Shown here: positions 1-5,416 of the stretch, one piece after another | How positions within the stretch are numbered: the first letter of the stretch is position 1 | Layout of the letters: every line of letters begins with the position of its first letter | Assembly: GCA_029940235.1 (NCBI GenBank) | Contig: JAOZRI010000055.1 | Span: 1 to 11,153 of the forward strand | DNA from: Desulfobacula sp. | Lineage (GTDB): Bacteria; Desulfobacterota; Desulfobacteria; Desulfobacterales; Desulfobacteraceae | DNA: 11,153 nt | Direction of reading: 5' to 3' | Notes under the pieces: model-generated | Seen by the model: only the letters and a program-made list of their open reading frames with translations | Databases searched by the model: none | What the model was told of the DNA's origin: nothing | Program-made: the position numbers and the translations under genes

Positions 1-66
1 CTGTAGTACATGAGGATTGCAAAAGTTTGAAGCAACGAAGCAGATGGGTGAGTTTACGTTCAAACA
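1..66. other. Non-coding flank downstream of the SDR gene
   Basis: This short stretch lies beyond the stop of the minus-strand dehydrogenase gene. I see no complete gene and no hairpin followed by a T-run. The minus strand is open through it (an ATG at 64-66 runs to the window edge), but without a ribosome binding site or recognisable protein it is not called a gene. The text around 24-54 resembles, from memory, dispersed intergenic repeats of some proteobacteria, but no second copy is visible here. Confidence 0.35.
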
Positions 67-897
67 TTAAAGTTCCATTAACTGACCGCCACAGATATTC
101 AATGCCTGGCCAGTAACATAAGATGATGAATCTGAAGCCAGGAATAATGCCATATCAGCAACCTCTTTCGGTAACCCAATGCGGCCCACAGGAATAGTTT
201 CACACATTTTGAGCTCCTGCTCTTCAACACTTGTATTAAAAAATTTTGCCTCCTGTTCAAAACGCCATTTTTCAAGATCAGTCATGATTTGCCCCGGACA
301 GATGGCATTAACCCTGATTTTAAGACCTGCAAGTTCTTTTGCCATAACCTTGGTAAGCATGATAACACCTGCTTTTGACACAGAGTATGCACCATTGAAA
401 AGCGCCGGGACTTTACCAGCCCGGGATGCAGTATTAATAATATTACCGCCTTTTTCCTGCATAAGCGGAACAATTGCTTTGGACATCCTGAAAACCCCAT
501 GAAGATTGACATCAACAGTTCTAAGCCATGCATCCTCATCATAGGTATGAACCCCATTTGGCACACCAAATGTGGCACCGGCGTTGTTGCATAATATATC
601 TATGGTCTGAACTTGCTCCTTGATGACAGATACCATTTTTTCAATGGTTCCACTGTCTGTCACATCAACGTGAACAGCAAGTGTATTTACACCATAAGCT
701 TCTCCCAATTCCTGCACTATCAATGACATCTCATCCATGGAACCTGTCTTGAGATCTGCATTTAAATCTTTGCCGCTCCCGTAATCTGCAATGATAATAT
801 TACAGCCCTGTGAAGCAAACTTTTTTGCAATGGCATATCCTATTCCGGTTTTTTTACCAGAACCAGTAATTATTGCTGTTTTTCCCTTTAAATCCAT
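67..897 (-). CDS. SDR-family NAD(P)-dependent oxidoreductase
   Basis: A classical short-chain dehydrogenase/reductase of about 276 residues, probably a cytoplasmic NAD(P)H-dependent alcohol/3-hydroxyacyl or ketone reductase of unknown substrate. Numbered from the chosen start, the Rossmann nucleotide motif is TGSGKKTGIG (residues 11-20), NNAG lies near residue 104, and the catalytic residues are Ser158 and Y171-x3-K175, followed by the PGQIMTDL segment. There is a longer loop than usual after the second strand (DYGSGKDLNADLKTGS), which may affect cofactor or substrate choice. I chose the ATG at 895-897 because AGGAGAGG sits just upstream. An in-frame ATG at 913-915 would add six residues but has AAAGG directly against it. 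The gene follows a TetR-family regulator on the same strand with a short gap, so that regulator probably controls it. The family is sure; the substrate cannot be read from sequence. Confidence 0.9.
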   Translation of the reverse strand: MDLKGKTAIITGSGKKTGIGYAIAKKFASQGCNIIIADYGSGKDLNADLKTGSMDEMSLIVQELGEAYGVNTLAVHVDVTDSGTIEKMVSVIKEQVQTIDILCNNAGATFGVPNGVHTYDEDAWLRTVDVNLHGVFRMSKAIVPLMQEKGGNIINTASRAGKVPALFNGAYSVSKAGVIMLTKVMAKELAGLKIRVNAICPGQIMTDLEKWRFEQEAKFFNTSVEEQELKMCETIPVGRIGLPKEVADMALFLASDSSSYVTGQALNICGGQLMEL

Positions 898-965
898 TTT
901 TTCCTCTCCTGTCATCCTTTTATACTTTGCTGCAGCGGTTATTATTACTAATCTGCCAGCAACGT

Positions 966-1583
966 TTATTTAATGCTGTAAATTAATCTTTGCACACTAA
1001 ATTCGTAAATCTCTTCAAGATTTTGATTTCCAAGAATAGTTTTCTCAAATTTTTTAAAATGGGTTAAGCCATGTAAAGCACCCCAGAACAAGATTGAAAA
1101 TTTCTGAGGATCTTTCTCTTTAAAAACTTTTTGCTCACTCCCCTCAGCTACAATATTTTGTATTATCAATAAAATTTTATTGCCTGACATATCAATCTGG
1201 TTTTTTAAATCTGGTTCAAAAAAAACTTTGGGTGTTGTCAAAAAATAATTAATAAGATCAAAATAATTTTTATGTTCCTGGCTGAAATTATAATAACTTA
1301 AGGCTATCTGCCTTAATTTTTCTTCATGGGGGGCTTTAGTTTCTGAAATTTTAAAAATAATAGAATAAAGAAGGGTTAAACCCTCTTCCTGAAGTGCAGT
1401 AAAAATCTGTTCTTTGTTTTTAAAATAAAAATAGATTGTGCCAACGCCAAGTTCAGCCTGTTTTGAAATTTTATTGATTGAAACACTATCAATACCGGAA
1501 GAGAACAGCAGTTTTCTTGCTGCATCAAGAATCTGATTTTTCCTGTTTTGCCTTTCCAAGGCTTTTCGCTCTTTTACTCCCAT
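966..1583 (-). CDS. TetR/AcrR-family transcriptional regulator
   Basis: A 205-residue one-component repressor-like protein. The N-terminal DNA-binding domain spans about residues 15-61. It contains the pattern ILDAARKLLFSSGIDSVS, and the helix-turn-helix is near residues 36-55 with the hallmark GVGTIYFYFKNKEQIF, a close match to the TetR consensus. The remaining 140 residues are the variable ligand-binding and dimerisation domain, so the ligand cannot be predicted. It lies upstream of and on the same strand as the SDR gene (about 70 nt from stop to the SDR start), suggesting an autoregulated two-gene unit. GAAC-type inverted repeats between 1618 and 1676 are candidate binding sites. The start ATG (1581-1583) has only a weak upstream GGGCTGGG, and no better in-frame start is visible. 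A lipid or acyl-CoA ligand is possible by analogy with TetR/SDR pairs, but this is inference. Confidence 0.9.
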   Translation of the reverse strand: MGVKERKALERQNRKNQILDAARKLLFSSGIDSVSINKISKQAELGVGTIYFYFKNKEQIFTALQEEGLTLLYSIIFKISETKAPHEEKLRQIALSYYNFSQEHKNYFDLINYFLTTPKVFFEPDLKNQIDMSGNKILLIIQNIVAEGSEQKVFKEKDPQKFSILFWGALHGLTHFKKFEKTILGNQNLEEIYEFSVQRLIYSIK

Positions 1584-1617
1584 TTGACCCAGCCCTTTGA
1601 TATTTTAACATCCAATG

Positions 1618-1640
1618 GAACATATTTTTGCAATACGTTC
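1618..1640. promoter_or_regulatory. Inverted repeat, candidate TetR operator 1
   Basis: GAACATATT (1618-1626) and AATACGTTC (1632-1640) form an inverted repeat with 8 of 9 positions matching and a 5-nt spacer. It lies 35 nt upstream of the TetR-family start codon, where an autoregulatory operator would be expected. The symmetry is seen directly; binding by this regulator is inferred. Confidence 0.45.
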
Positions 1641-1665
1641 TAAAAATTTATATCCATCATTTTTC

Positions 1666-1676
1666 GAACGCCATTC
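1666..1676. promoter_or_regulatory. Inverted repeat, candidate TetR operator 2
   Basis: GAACGCCATTC is a near-perfect palindrome (GAACG / CATTC, one mismatch) sharing the GAACG half-site with the repeat at 1618-1640. Two related dyads in one regulator promoter fit cooperative TetR-type binding. It is short, so chance remains possible. Confidence 0.35.
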
Positions 1677-1812
1677 TAATATTGATTGGTACTCTAAAAA
1701 CCTGGGTGTGTCAACAACTATTTTTCAGCACCCCTTGGAAACCTTGAAATGACAAATTAAGGATATACTCAGTTTCAAAACAAGAGGGTGAAACCGTAAA
1801 AAATAATTGTTT

Positions 1813-2118
1813 TTATGGCAGTTTGATTTGCTGTTTTTCCTGATCCTTGCAGGGACGGTATAAAATAGCAACATGGCCAATCATACCTGCAATGTGGGAG
1901 TGGGTAGCTTTTGCAATTTCGCTGGTTAAAGAATTTTTGTTTTCTTTATCTTTAAAATCATTAAATTTTATTTTGATTACTTCTGCTGCTTCAAGGGCAT
2001 TGTCTATCTCTTCAATCAAAGCCTTTGAAAGTCCTTTTTGCCCTATAAAAGCTGATGGATTCAAATTGTGGGCAAGTCCGCGTAAATATTTTTTTTGTGA
2101 TCCTTTTAACTCTTTCAA
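1813..2118 (-). CDS. yhbY: YhbY/CRM-domain ribosome assembly RNA-binding protein
   Basis: A 101-residue single-domain protein of the CRS1-YhbY (CRM) family, which binds RNA and associates with the pre-50S ribosomal subunit. It opens with LKGSQKKYLRGLAHNLNP, then IGQKGLS carrying the GxxG loop (residues 26-29) that contacts RNA, and ends with the conserved IGHVAILYR strand. It is full length for the family, with a short basic tail. The start is a TTG (2116-2118), supported by AAGGA 8 nt upstream and by the conserved N-terminus beginning there; no ATG fits. It stands alone on the minus strand, divergent from the HMA-hgcAB operon, with its own extended -10 promoter. The function is a housekeeping one and is unlikely to be linked to mercury methylation. 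Confidence 0.93.
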   Translation of the reverse strand: MKELKGSQKKYLRGLAHNLNPSAFIGQKGLSKALIEEIDNALEAAEVIKIKFNDFKDKENKNSLTSEIAKATHSHIAGMIGHVAILYRPCKDQEKQQIKLP

Positions 2119-2153
2119 AATATATCCTTATAAATTTTATTTGTAAAAATTCT

Positions 2154-2182
2154 ATTATACCACAAAAAACAAAAATGTTTAA
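2154..2182 (-). promoter_or_regulatory. Extended -10 promoter for yhbY
   Basis: On the minus strand a perfect TATAAT (2154-2159) is preceded by TGG, an extended -10 element. A weak -35 (TTAAAC, 2177-2182) lies 17 nt away. The predicted start of transcription, near 2147, gives a leader of roughly 30 nt before the TTG start of yhbY. Motif match only. Confidence 0.6.
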
Positions 2183-2248
2183 GAAGCAATAAATAATGAA
2201 GAGATGGATTAAAATTATTTTTCAACAATTTTAAATTTCTCAATACCG

Positions 2249-2295
2249 GATCAAAATACTAATTATTCATCATATTGACGATGGTGTTTTTGATC
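2249..2295. repeat. Inverted repeat GATCAAAA / TTTTGATC flanking the -35
   Basis: GATCAAAA (2249-2256) and TTTTGATC (2288-2295) are perfect 8-nt inverted copies separated by 31 nt. They lie on both sides of the -35 box of the HMA-hgcAB promoter. They could be half-sites of a regulator that bends or loops the promoter, but the AT-rich setting makes chance occurrence plausible. Confidence 0.3.
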
Positions 2296-2303
2296 ACTAT
2301 TAT
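2275..2303 (+). promoter_or_regulatory. Sigma70-type promoter of the HMA-hgcAB operon
   Basis: TTGACG (-35, 2275-2280) and TATTAT (-10, 2298-2303) are separated by exactly 17 nt, a near-consensus housekeeping promoter. Transcription would start near 2310, leaving a leader of about 55 nt before the HMA-domain gene. No other convincing promoter is visible between here and tilS, so hgcA and hgcB are probably transcribed from this site. Motif-based, not tested. Confidence 0.6.
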
Positions 2304-2318
2304 ATACTAATATGGTAT
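2304..2318. promoter_or_regulatory. Imperfect dyad over the hgc operon transcription start
   Basis: ATACTAATATGGTAT pairs ATAC with GTAT, plus one inner A-T pair and a G-T position, around a 3-nt centre. It overlaps the region from the -10 box to the predicted start site, where a repressor would act. ArsR-type regulators are known near hgcAB in some genomes, but no regulator gene is present in this operon. Tentative. Confidence 0.3.
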
Positions 2319-2365
2319 GATTTATTATTTTCTTTAACTTAAACAATTAATAAAGGGTGATCAGC

Positions 2366-2581
2366 ATGGCAGACAAAAAAATATCTTTAAATATAGAAGG
2401 CATGAGTTGCTCTCATTGTTCAGGCATGGTTCAAAAGACTCTTGAAGGAATTGACGGCATTTGTAATATATCTGTGGATCTCGATGGGAACAAAGCTTAT
2501 TTTGAAACCACAGATGACAATCTTGTTGAAAAAGCTGTAAAAGAGGTGACTGAAGCAGGATACAAAGCATCAAAAGAGTAA
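2366..2581 (+). CDS. Heavy-metal-associated (HMA) domain metallochaperone
   Basis: A 71-residue single-domain HMA protein related to CopZ/MerP-type chaperones, which carry a soft metal ion (usually Cu(I); Hg(II) in MerP) between two cysteines. The metal motif is GMSCSHCSGMV (Cys15 and Cys18), and the rest follows the ferredoxin-like fold ending in the conserved EAGYKA. There is no signal peptide, so it is cytoplasmic, unlike true MerP. The ATG at 2366 is preferred, with AAAGGGTG upstream; an in-frame GTG at 2357 would add three residues but overlaps that ribosome binding site. It is the first gene after the promoter at 2275-2303 and lies 36 nt before hgcA, so it should be co-transcribed with hgcAB. 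A role in metal supply or protection for Hg methylation is possible; a copper chaperone is the conservative name. Confidence 0.92.
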   Translation: MADKKISLNIEGMSCSHCSGMVQKTLEGIDGICNISVDLDGNKAYFETTDDNLVEKAVKEVTEAGYKASKE

Positions 2582-2617
2582 TAAATTCACTGAGAAAAAA
2601 ATCAAGGGGAAAAATCA

Positions 2618-3784
2618 ATGGGTAAGACAACCCAATCAGGTAGTACAATATCAACTCCGAGTGTAAATCTGATGGCTTCCATGGATGAAGCGACTTCAAG
2701 CTGCGCAATCCAGCCTGTGGATCCTAAAGCAATCTATGAAAAACCTGGATATAAGTTATACTCCTTTGTGGATAAATTCGTTAAAACAGATACAGGATTT
2801 ATACCAGTCATTAAATCAAAACTAGATAAAAATGATCTTGTTTCAACCTTTTTTGTCAGGTGTGGAGTCAATAGATATCAATATCGAGTAACACCAGGTC
2901 TTTATGGAATTGGAAAGCCAAATAAAAACAGTGAAGTTCTTGTGACTGCAAATTTCAAATTAACCTTTGATCATTTAAGAAAGGAACTTGGCAAAATAAA
3001 TGCCTGGATTCTGGTTCTGGATACAAAAGGGATCAATGTATGGTGTGCTGCAGGCAAGGGTACCTTTTCAACCATGGAAATTGTAAAAAGAGTTAAAGAG
3101 TGTTTCCTTGATAAAATTGTTGATCACAAACGTATCATTGTTCCTCAACTTGGTGCCACTGGAGTGTCTGCAAGGGATGTTAAAAAACAGTCTGGATTCA
3201 GAGTTATTTATGGCCCTGTACGTGCCAGTGATATTCCAATGTTTTTAAAAAACAGTAAAAAAGCAGATAAACAGATGAGACAGGCCACTTTTACAATTTA
3301 TGAAAGATTCATCCTCACACCTGTTGAACTTCAAAACACACTGAAACCAGCTTTAATTACTGCACTTGTCCTCTTAATCATTGCAGGCATAGGCCCTGGA
3401 ATTTTCTCTTTTGCACACATCTGGGAGAGAGGTATGATATCCATACTGGCTCTTGTTACAGGTATATTATCCGGTGCTCTTATAACTCCGGTACTGCTGC
3501 CTTTTATCCCTCCCAGAGAATTTGCCCTAAAAGGAATTATATCAGGAAGTGTTGTTTCTATTTTATTTTTAATTATGGGTTCTTCTATTATTGGTGGTAT
3601 AACAGGCTTTATGGCACTTTTTTTATTCAGCATAGCAATAAGCTCTTTTCTTGCCATGAATTTTACAGGAACAACTCCTTTTACTTCACCCTCGGGTGTT
3701 GAAAAAGAGATGAAACGATATATACCTGCCCAGCTTGGAGCTTTGGTGATTTCATCAGGGTTGTGGATATACTCTGCATTTTGA
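2618..3784 (+). CDS. hgcA: HgcA, corrinoid methyltransferase for mercury methylation
   Basis: HgcA transfers a methyl group from its corrinoid cofactor to Hg(II), making methylmercury. The diagnostic cap-helix motif NVWCAAGK occupies residues 140-147. Cys143 is expected to be the lower cobalt ligand. The soluble corrinoid-binding domain covers roughly residues 50-230. It is followed by a membrane domain from about residue 243 to the end with five hydrophobic segments, the known HgcA layout. The protein has 388 residues. From memory the ND132 protein has 338 with its ligand at Cys93, so this one carries about 50 extra N-terminal residues, Ser/Thr-rich with Cys29. The ATG at 2618 follows AAGGGG. 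It sits between the HMA gene and hgcB (19-nt gap). The NVWCAAGK motif separates it from acetyl-CoA-pathway CdhD/CFeSP proteins. Identification is near certain. Confidence 0.97.
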   Translation: MGKTTQSGSTISTPSVNLMASMDEATSSCAIQPVDPKAIYEKPGYKLYSFVDKFVKTDTGFIPVIKSKLDKNDLVSTFFVRCGVNRYQYRVTPGLYGIGKPNKNSEVLVTANFKLTFDHLRKELGKINAWILVLDTKGINVWCAAGKGTFSTMEIVKRVKECFLDKIVDHKRIIVPQLGATGVSARDVKKQSGFRVIYGPVRASDIPMFLKNSKKADKQMRQATFTIYERFILTPVELQNTLKPALITALVLLIIAGIGPGIFSFAHIWERGMISILALVTGILSGALITPVLLPFIPPREFALKGIISGSVVSILFLIMGSSIIGGITGFMALFLFSIAISSFLAMNFTGTTPFTSPSGVEKEMKRYIPAQLGALVISSGLWIYSAF

Positions 3785-3803
3785 CCTTTTAAAGGATTTA
3801 TAC

Positions 3804-4100
3804 ATGGAAGATTTAAAACTAAGACACCTTAAAGATGTATCAACTCTGGTGCTTGACAAGGAAAGATGTATTGGCTGTAGTTTATGCACTGAAGTCTGCC
3901 CCCAGGCAGTGTTTGAAATGCAGGATAACAAGGCGCACATTGTTGATTTTGACGCCTGTATGGAGTGCGGTGCCTGTGTTAACAACTGTCCGTCCCAGGC
4001 AATATCTGTCAGCCCTGGAGTTGGCTGAGCTTCCTATATTATCCAGGTGTGGATAAAAGGAGAAGAGAATGCATCGTGCGGTGATGGCGGGTGCTGCTGA
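3804..4100 (+). CDS. hgcB: HgcB ferredoxin, putative selenoprotein (Sec75 by TGA readthrough)
   Basis: HgcB is the 2[4Fe-4S] ferredoxin that reduces the HgcA corrinoid and is thought to pass Hg to it. Cluster motifs are CIGCSLCTEVCP (residues 22-33) and CMECGACVNNCP (52-63). The frame meets TGA at 4026-4028 (codon 75) directly after SPGVG, where the family has its strictly conserved Cys (Cys73 in ND132, from memory). Translation beyond it reads ASYIIQVWIKG and later SCGDGGCC, then TGA at 4098-4100. The last two residues, Cys97 and Cys98, match the C-terminal vicinal Cys pair of HgcB. Total length is 98, against about 95 in ND132. A SECIS-like hairpin follows the TGA. I therefore read codon 75 as selenocysteine; a nonsense mutation or sequencing error are the alternatives. 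The ATG at 3804 follows AAAGGA. Conventional gene calling would stop at 4028 with 74 residues. Confidence 0.88.
4026..4056 (+). promoter_or_regulatory. SECIS-like element after the in-frame TGA of hgcB
   Basis: After TGA (4026-4028), TTATCCA (4039-4045) and TGGATAA (4050-4056) pair as a perfect 7-bp stem closed by the tetraloop GGTG (4046-4049). Sixteen nt separate the TGA from the A of AGGTGT. In the E. coli fdhF SECIS, from memory, 17 nt precede AGGUCU, and the loop G and U are what SelB recognises. The stem position, short upper helix and GGU in the loop all match bacterial SECIS rules. The assignment was made by eye, not with a SECIS-search program or folding energy. Confidence 0.75.
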
Positions 4101-5214
4101 TAATATTATAATGGAAACAGACAAAAAACATAATTTCGGAAATGCAAATGATTCCCAGGAAACCCTTTTTTTGCAAATGGTCACAAACACCATTAGTGAC
4201 TTTAAAATGGTTGAAAAAAAGGATAAAATCCTTGTTGCAGTATCAGGCGGGGCTGATTCAATCTCTCTTGTACTCTCCCTGCTGGCTTTAAAAGACAGAT
4301 ATCAAATCAAGCTGGGCATTGCACACCTTAATCATATGTTAAGGAAAGAAGAATCCATAAGAGATGAGGTCTTTGTAAAACAGTTTGCCGACAGACTTGG
4401 TCTGCCTTATTTTTCCAGGCAGGTTAATGTAAAAGCCCATGCAAAAAAACATGGTTTATCTGTTGAGCAGGCAGGCAGGGAAGTTCGATATGCATATTTC
4501 CAACAGCTTGCCTGTGATCATGGATATACAAAAATTGCCACGGGCCATAACAAAGATGATAATGCTGAACTTGTATTAATGAATCTTCTGAGGGGGTCCG
4601 GACCAAAAGGGCTTTGTGGAATTCCACCTGTAAGAAACAACATTTATATCAGACCCCTGCTCAGGATATACAAAAGAGAGATTCTTGATTTTTTAGACTC
4701 CATCAATCAGGAGTATATGTTTGATTCTTCCAATGATGACATGACTTATTTAAGAAATAAAATCAGATGCAAATTACTTCCTCATCTTGTATCTGAATTC
4801 AATCCTGAAATTATTGATGCCTTGGACAGACTTAGCAATATATTAAAAACAGAAGAGGAGTATTTTGAGATTGAAACTCAAAAAGCGTATATGCTTTGTC
4901 TGCAAAAAACTGATGATCTATCTGTTGCTCTGTTTAAAACAAAATTGTCTGATCTTCACCCGGCAATTTTAAACCGGGTGATAAGAGAGGCGATCAGGGC
5001 CGTTAAAAACAACCTGAACCGGATTACTCTTGCCCATATTAATGATATTATCCAATTCTCTTTTAATGCTCTTTCAGGCACCAGCCTTGATCTGCCAGGT
5101 CAGATAAGAGTGTATAAAGAAAATAAAATTATTATTTTCAGAAAAGAGAAACAACCTCTACGGGATATGGGTAAAAAAGCAAAAGACCAACGATGGGCAG
5201 CACAAAAACAGTAA
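4069..5214 (+). CDS. tilS: tRNA(Ile)-lysidine synthase TilS
   Basis: TilS uses ATP and lysine to convert C34 of the CAU-anticodon tRNA-Ile to lysidine, so that it reads AUA codons; it is essential in most bacteria. The PP-loop ATPase motif SGGADS is at residues 59-64. It is followed by the family signatures AHLNHMLR, GHNKDDNAELVLMNLLRG and PLLRIYKREI, then a helical region. The C-terminal domain is shorter than in E. coli TilS. The start is uncertain. The ATG at 4069 has an excellent AAAAGGAG upstream but lies inside the proposed HgcB C-terminus (frame +1) and gives a 57-residue lead before the PP-loop, longer than usual. The ATG codons at 4111 and 4177 give more typical N-termini but lack a clear ribosome binding site. 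It appears to share the hgcAB transcript and precedes ftsH, a common neighbour. Confidence 0.94.
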   Translation: MHRAVMAGAADNIIMETDKKHNFGNANDSQETLFLQMVTNTISDFKMVEKKDKILVAVSGGADSISLVLSLLALKDRYQIKLGIAHLNHMLRKEESIRDEVFVKQFADRLGLPYFSRQVNVKAHAKKHGLSVEQAGREVRYAYFQQLACDHGYTKIATGHNKDDNAELVLMNLLRGSGPKGLCGIPPVRNNIYIRPLLRIYKREILDFLDSINQEYMFDSSNDDMTYLRNKIRCKLLPHLVSEFNPEIIDALDRLSNILKTEEEYFEIETQKAYMLCLQKTDDLSVALFKTKLSDLHPAILNRVIREAIRAVKNNLNRITLAHINDIIQFSFNALSGTSLDLPGQIRVYKENKIIIFRKEKQPLRDMGKKAKDQRWAAQKQ

Positions 5215-5240
5215 GTAAAAAGAGAGAGCTAAATTTTTTT

Positions 5241-5270
5241 TTGACGTCTCCCAAGTTTTTCTTGTATATT
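5241..5270 (+). promoter_or_regulatory. Sigma70-type promoter upstream of ftsH
   Basis: TTGACG (-35, 5241-5246) and TATATT (-10, 5265-5270) with an 18-nt spacer lie in the 202-nt gap between tilS and ftsH. Predicted transcription starts near 5277 and gives a leader of about 140 nt before the ftsH TTG start. This would let the ftsH-folP-ybbR-coaX set be expressed independently of the hgc operon promoter. Confidence 0.6.
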
Positions 5271-5296
5271 CATATTTCATGTTTAATATAAAGAGG

Positions 5297-5373
5297 TGTG
5301 AGTTTTGAGGATTGAAGATTGAGAACCCTGATAAAATTGCCAGGCTGTCACTTGTCATCACCCACTACTCACA
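5297..5373 (+). other. Long ftsH leader with a possible closing stem
   Basis: TGTGAGT (5297-5303) and ACTCACA (5367-5373) are perfect inverted copies that could close a large loop in the ftsH 5' leader. The enclosed region also has the repeated word GATTGA around 5310-5322. No known riboswitch or heat-sensor motif (such as a ROSE or fourU element facing the ribosome binding site) is evident. The pairing is short and may be chance. Confidence 0.2.
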
Positions 5374-5416
5374 ACTAAATCAATAACAACTTTAATTAAA
5401 AAAGAGAGGGTTTTCC

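Noticed and set aside
1..66. Fragment of a dispersed intergenic repeat
   Set aside because: The wording is reminiscent of repeats seen in other proteobacteria, but no second copy occurs in this window, so it cannot be supported.
282..578. Alternative minus-strand frame and several plus-strand frames over the SDR gene
   Set aside because: They overlap the clearly coding SDR frame, have no family motifs and lack ribosome binding sites. Similar overlapping frames across ftsH, folP and coaX were dismissed for the same reason.
1584..1812. Terminator or hidden gene between yhbY and the TetR gene
   Set aside because: No hairpin with a T-run on the minus strand and no supported open frame. Only the candidate operators were kept.
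3804..4028. hgcB as a simple 74-residue ferredoxin or a nonsense pseudogene
   Set aside because: The frame after the TGA keeps family-like sequence, the terminal Cys pair and normal length, and a SECIS-like hairpin is present. A sequencing error or recent nonsense mutation cannot be fully excluded without reads.
4098..4100. Second TGA of hgcB as a further Sec codon
   Set aside because: It follows the C-terminal Cys-Cys pair where HgcB proteins end, and no suitable hairpin or conserved frame follows it.
5215..5416. Possible small RNA or repeat element in the tilS-ftsH gap
   Set aside because: Only a promoter, short GATTGA repeats and a 7-bp long-range pairing are visible. There is no terminator or recognisable RNA family.
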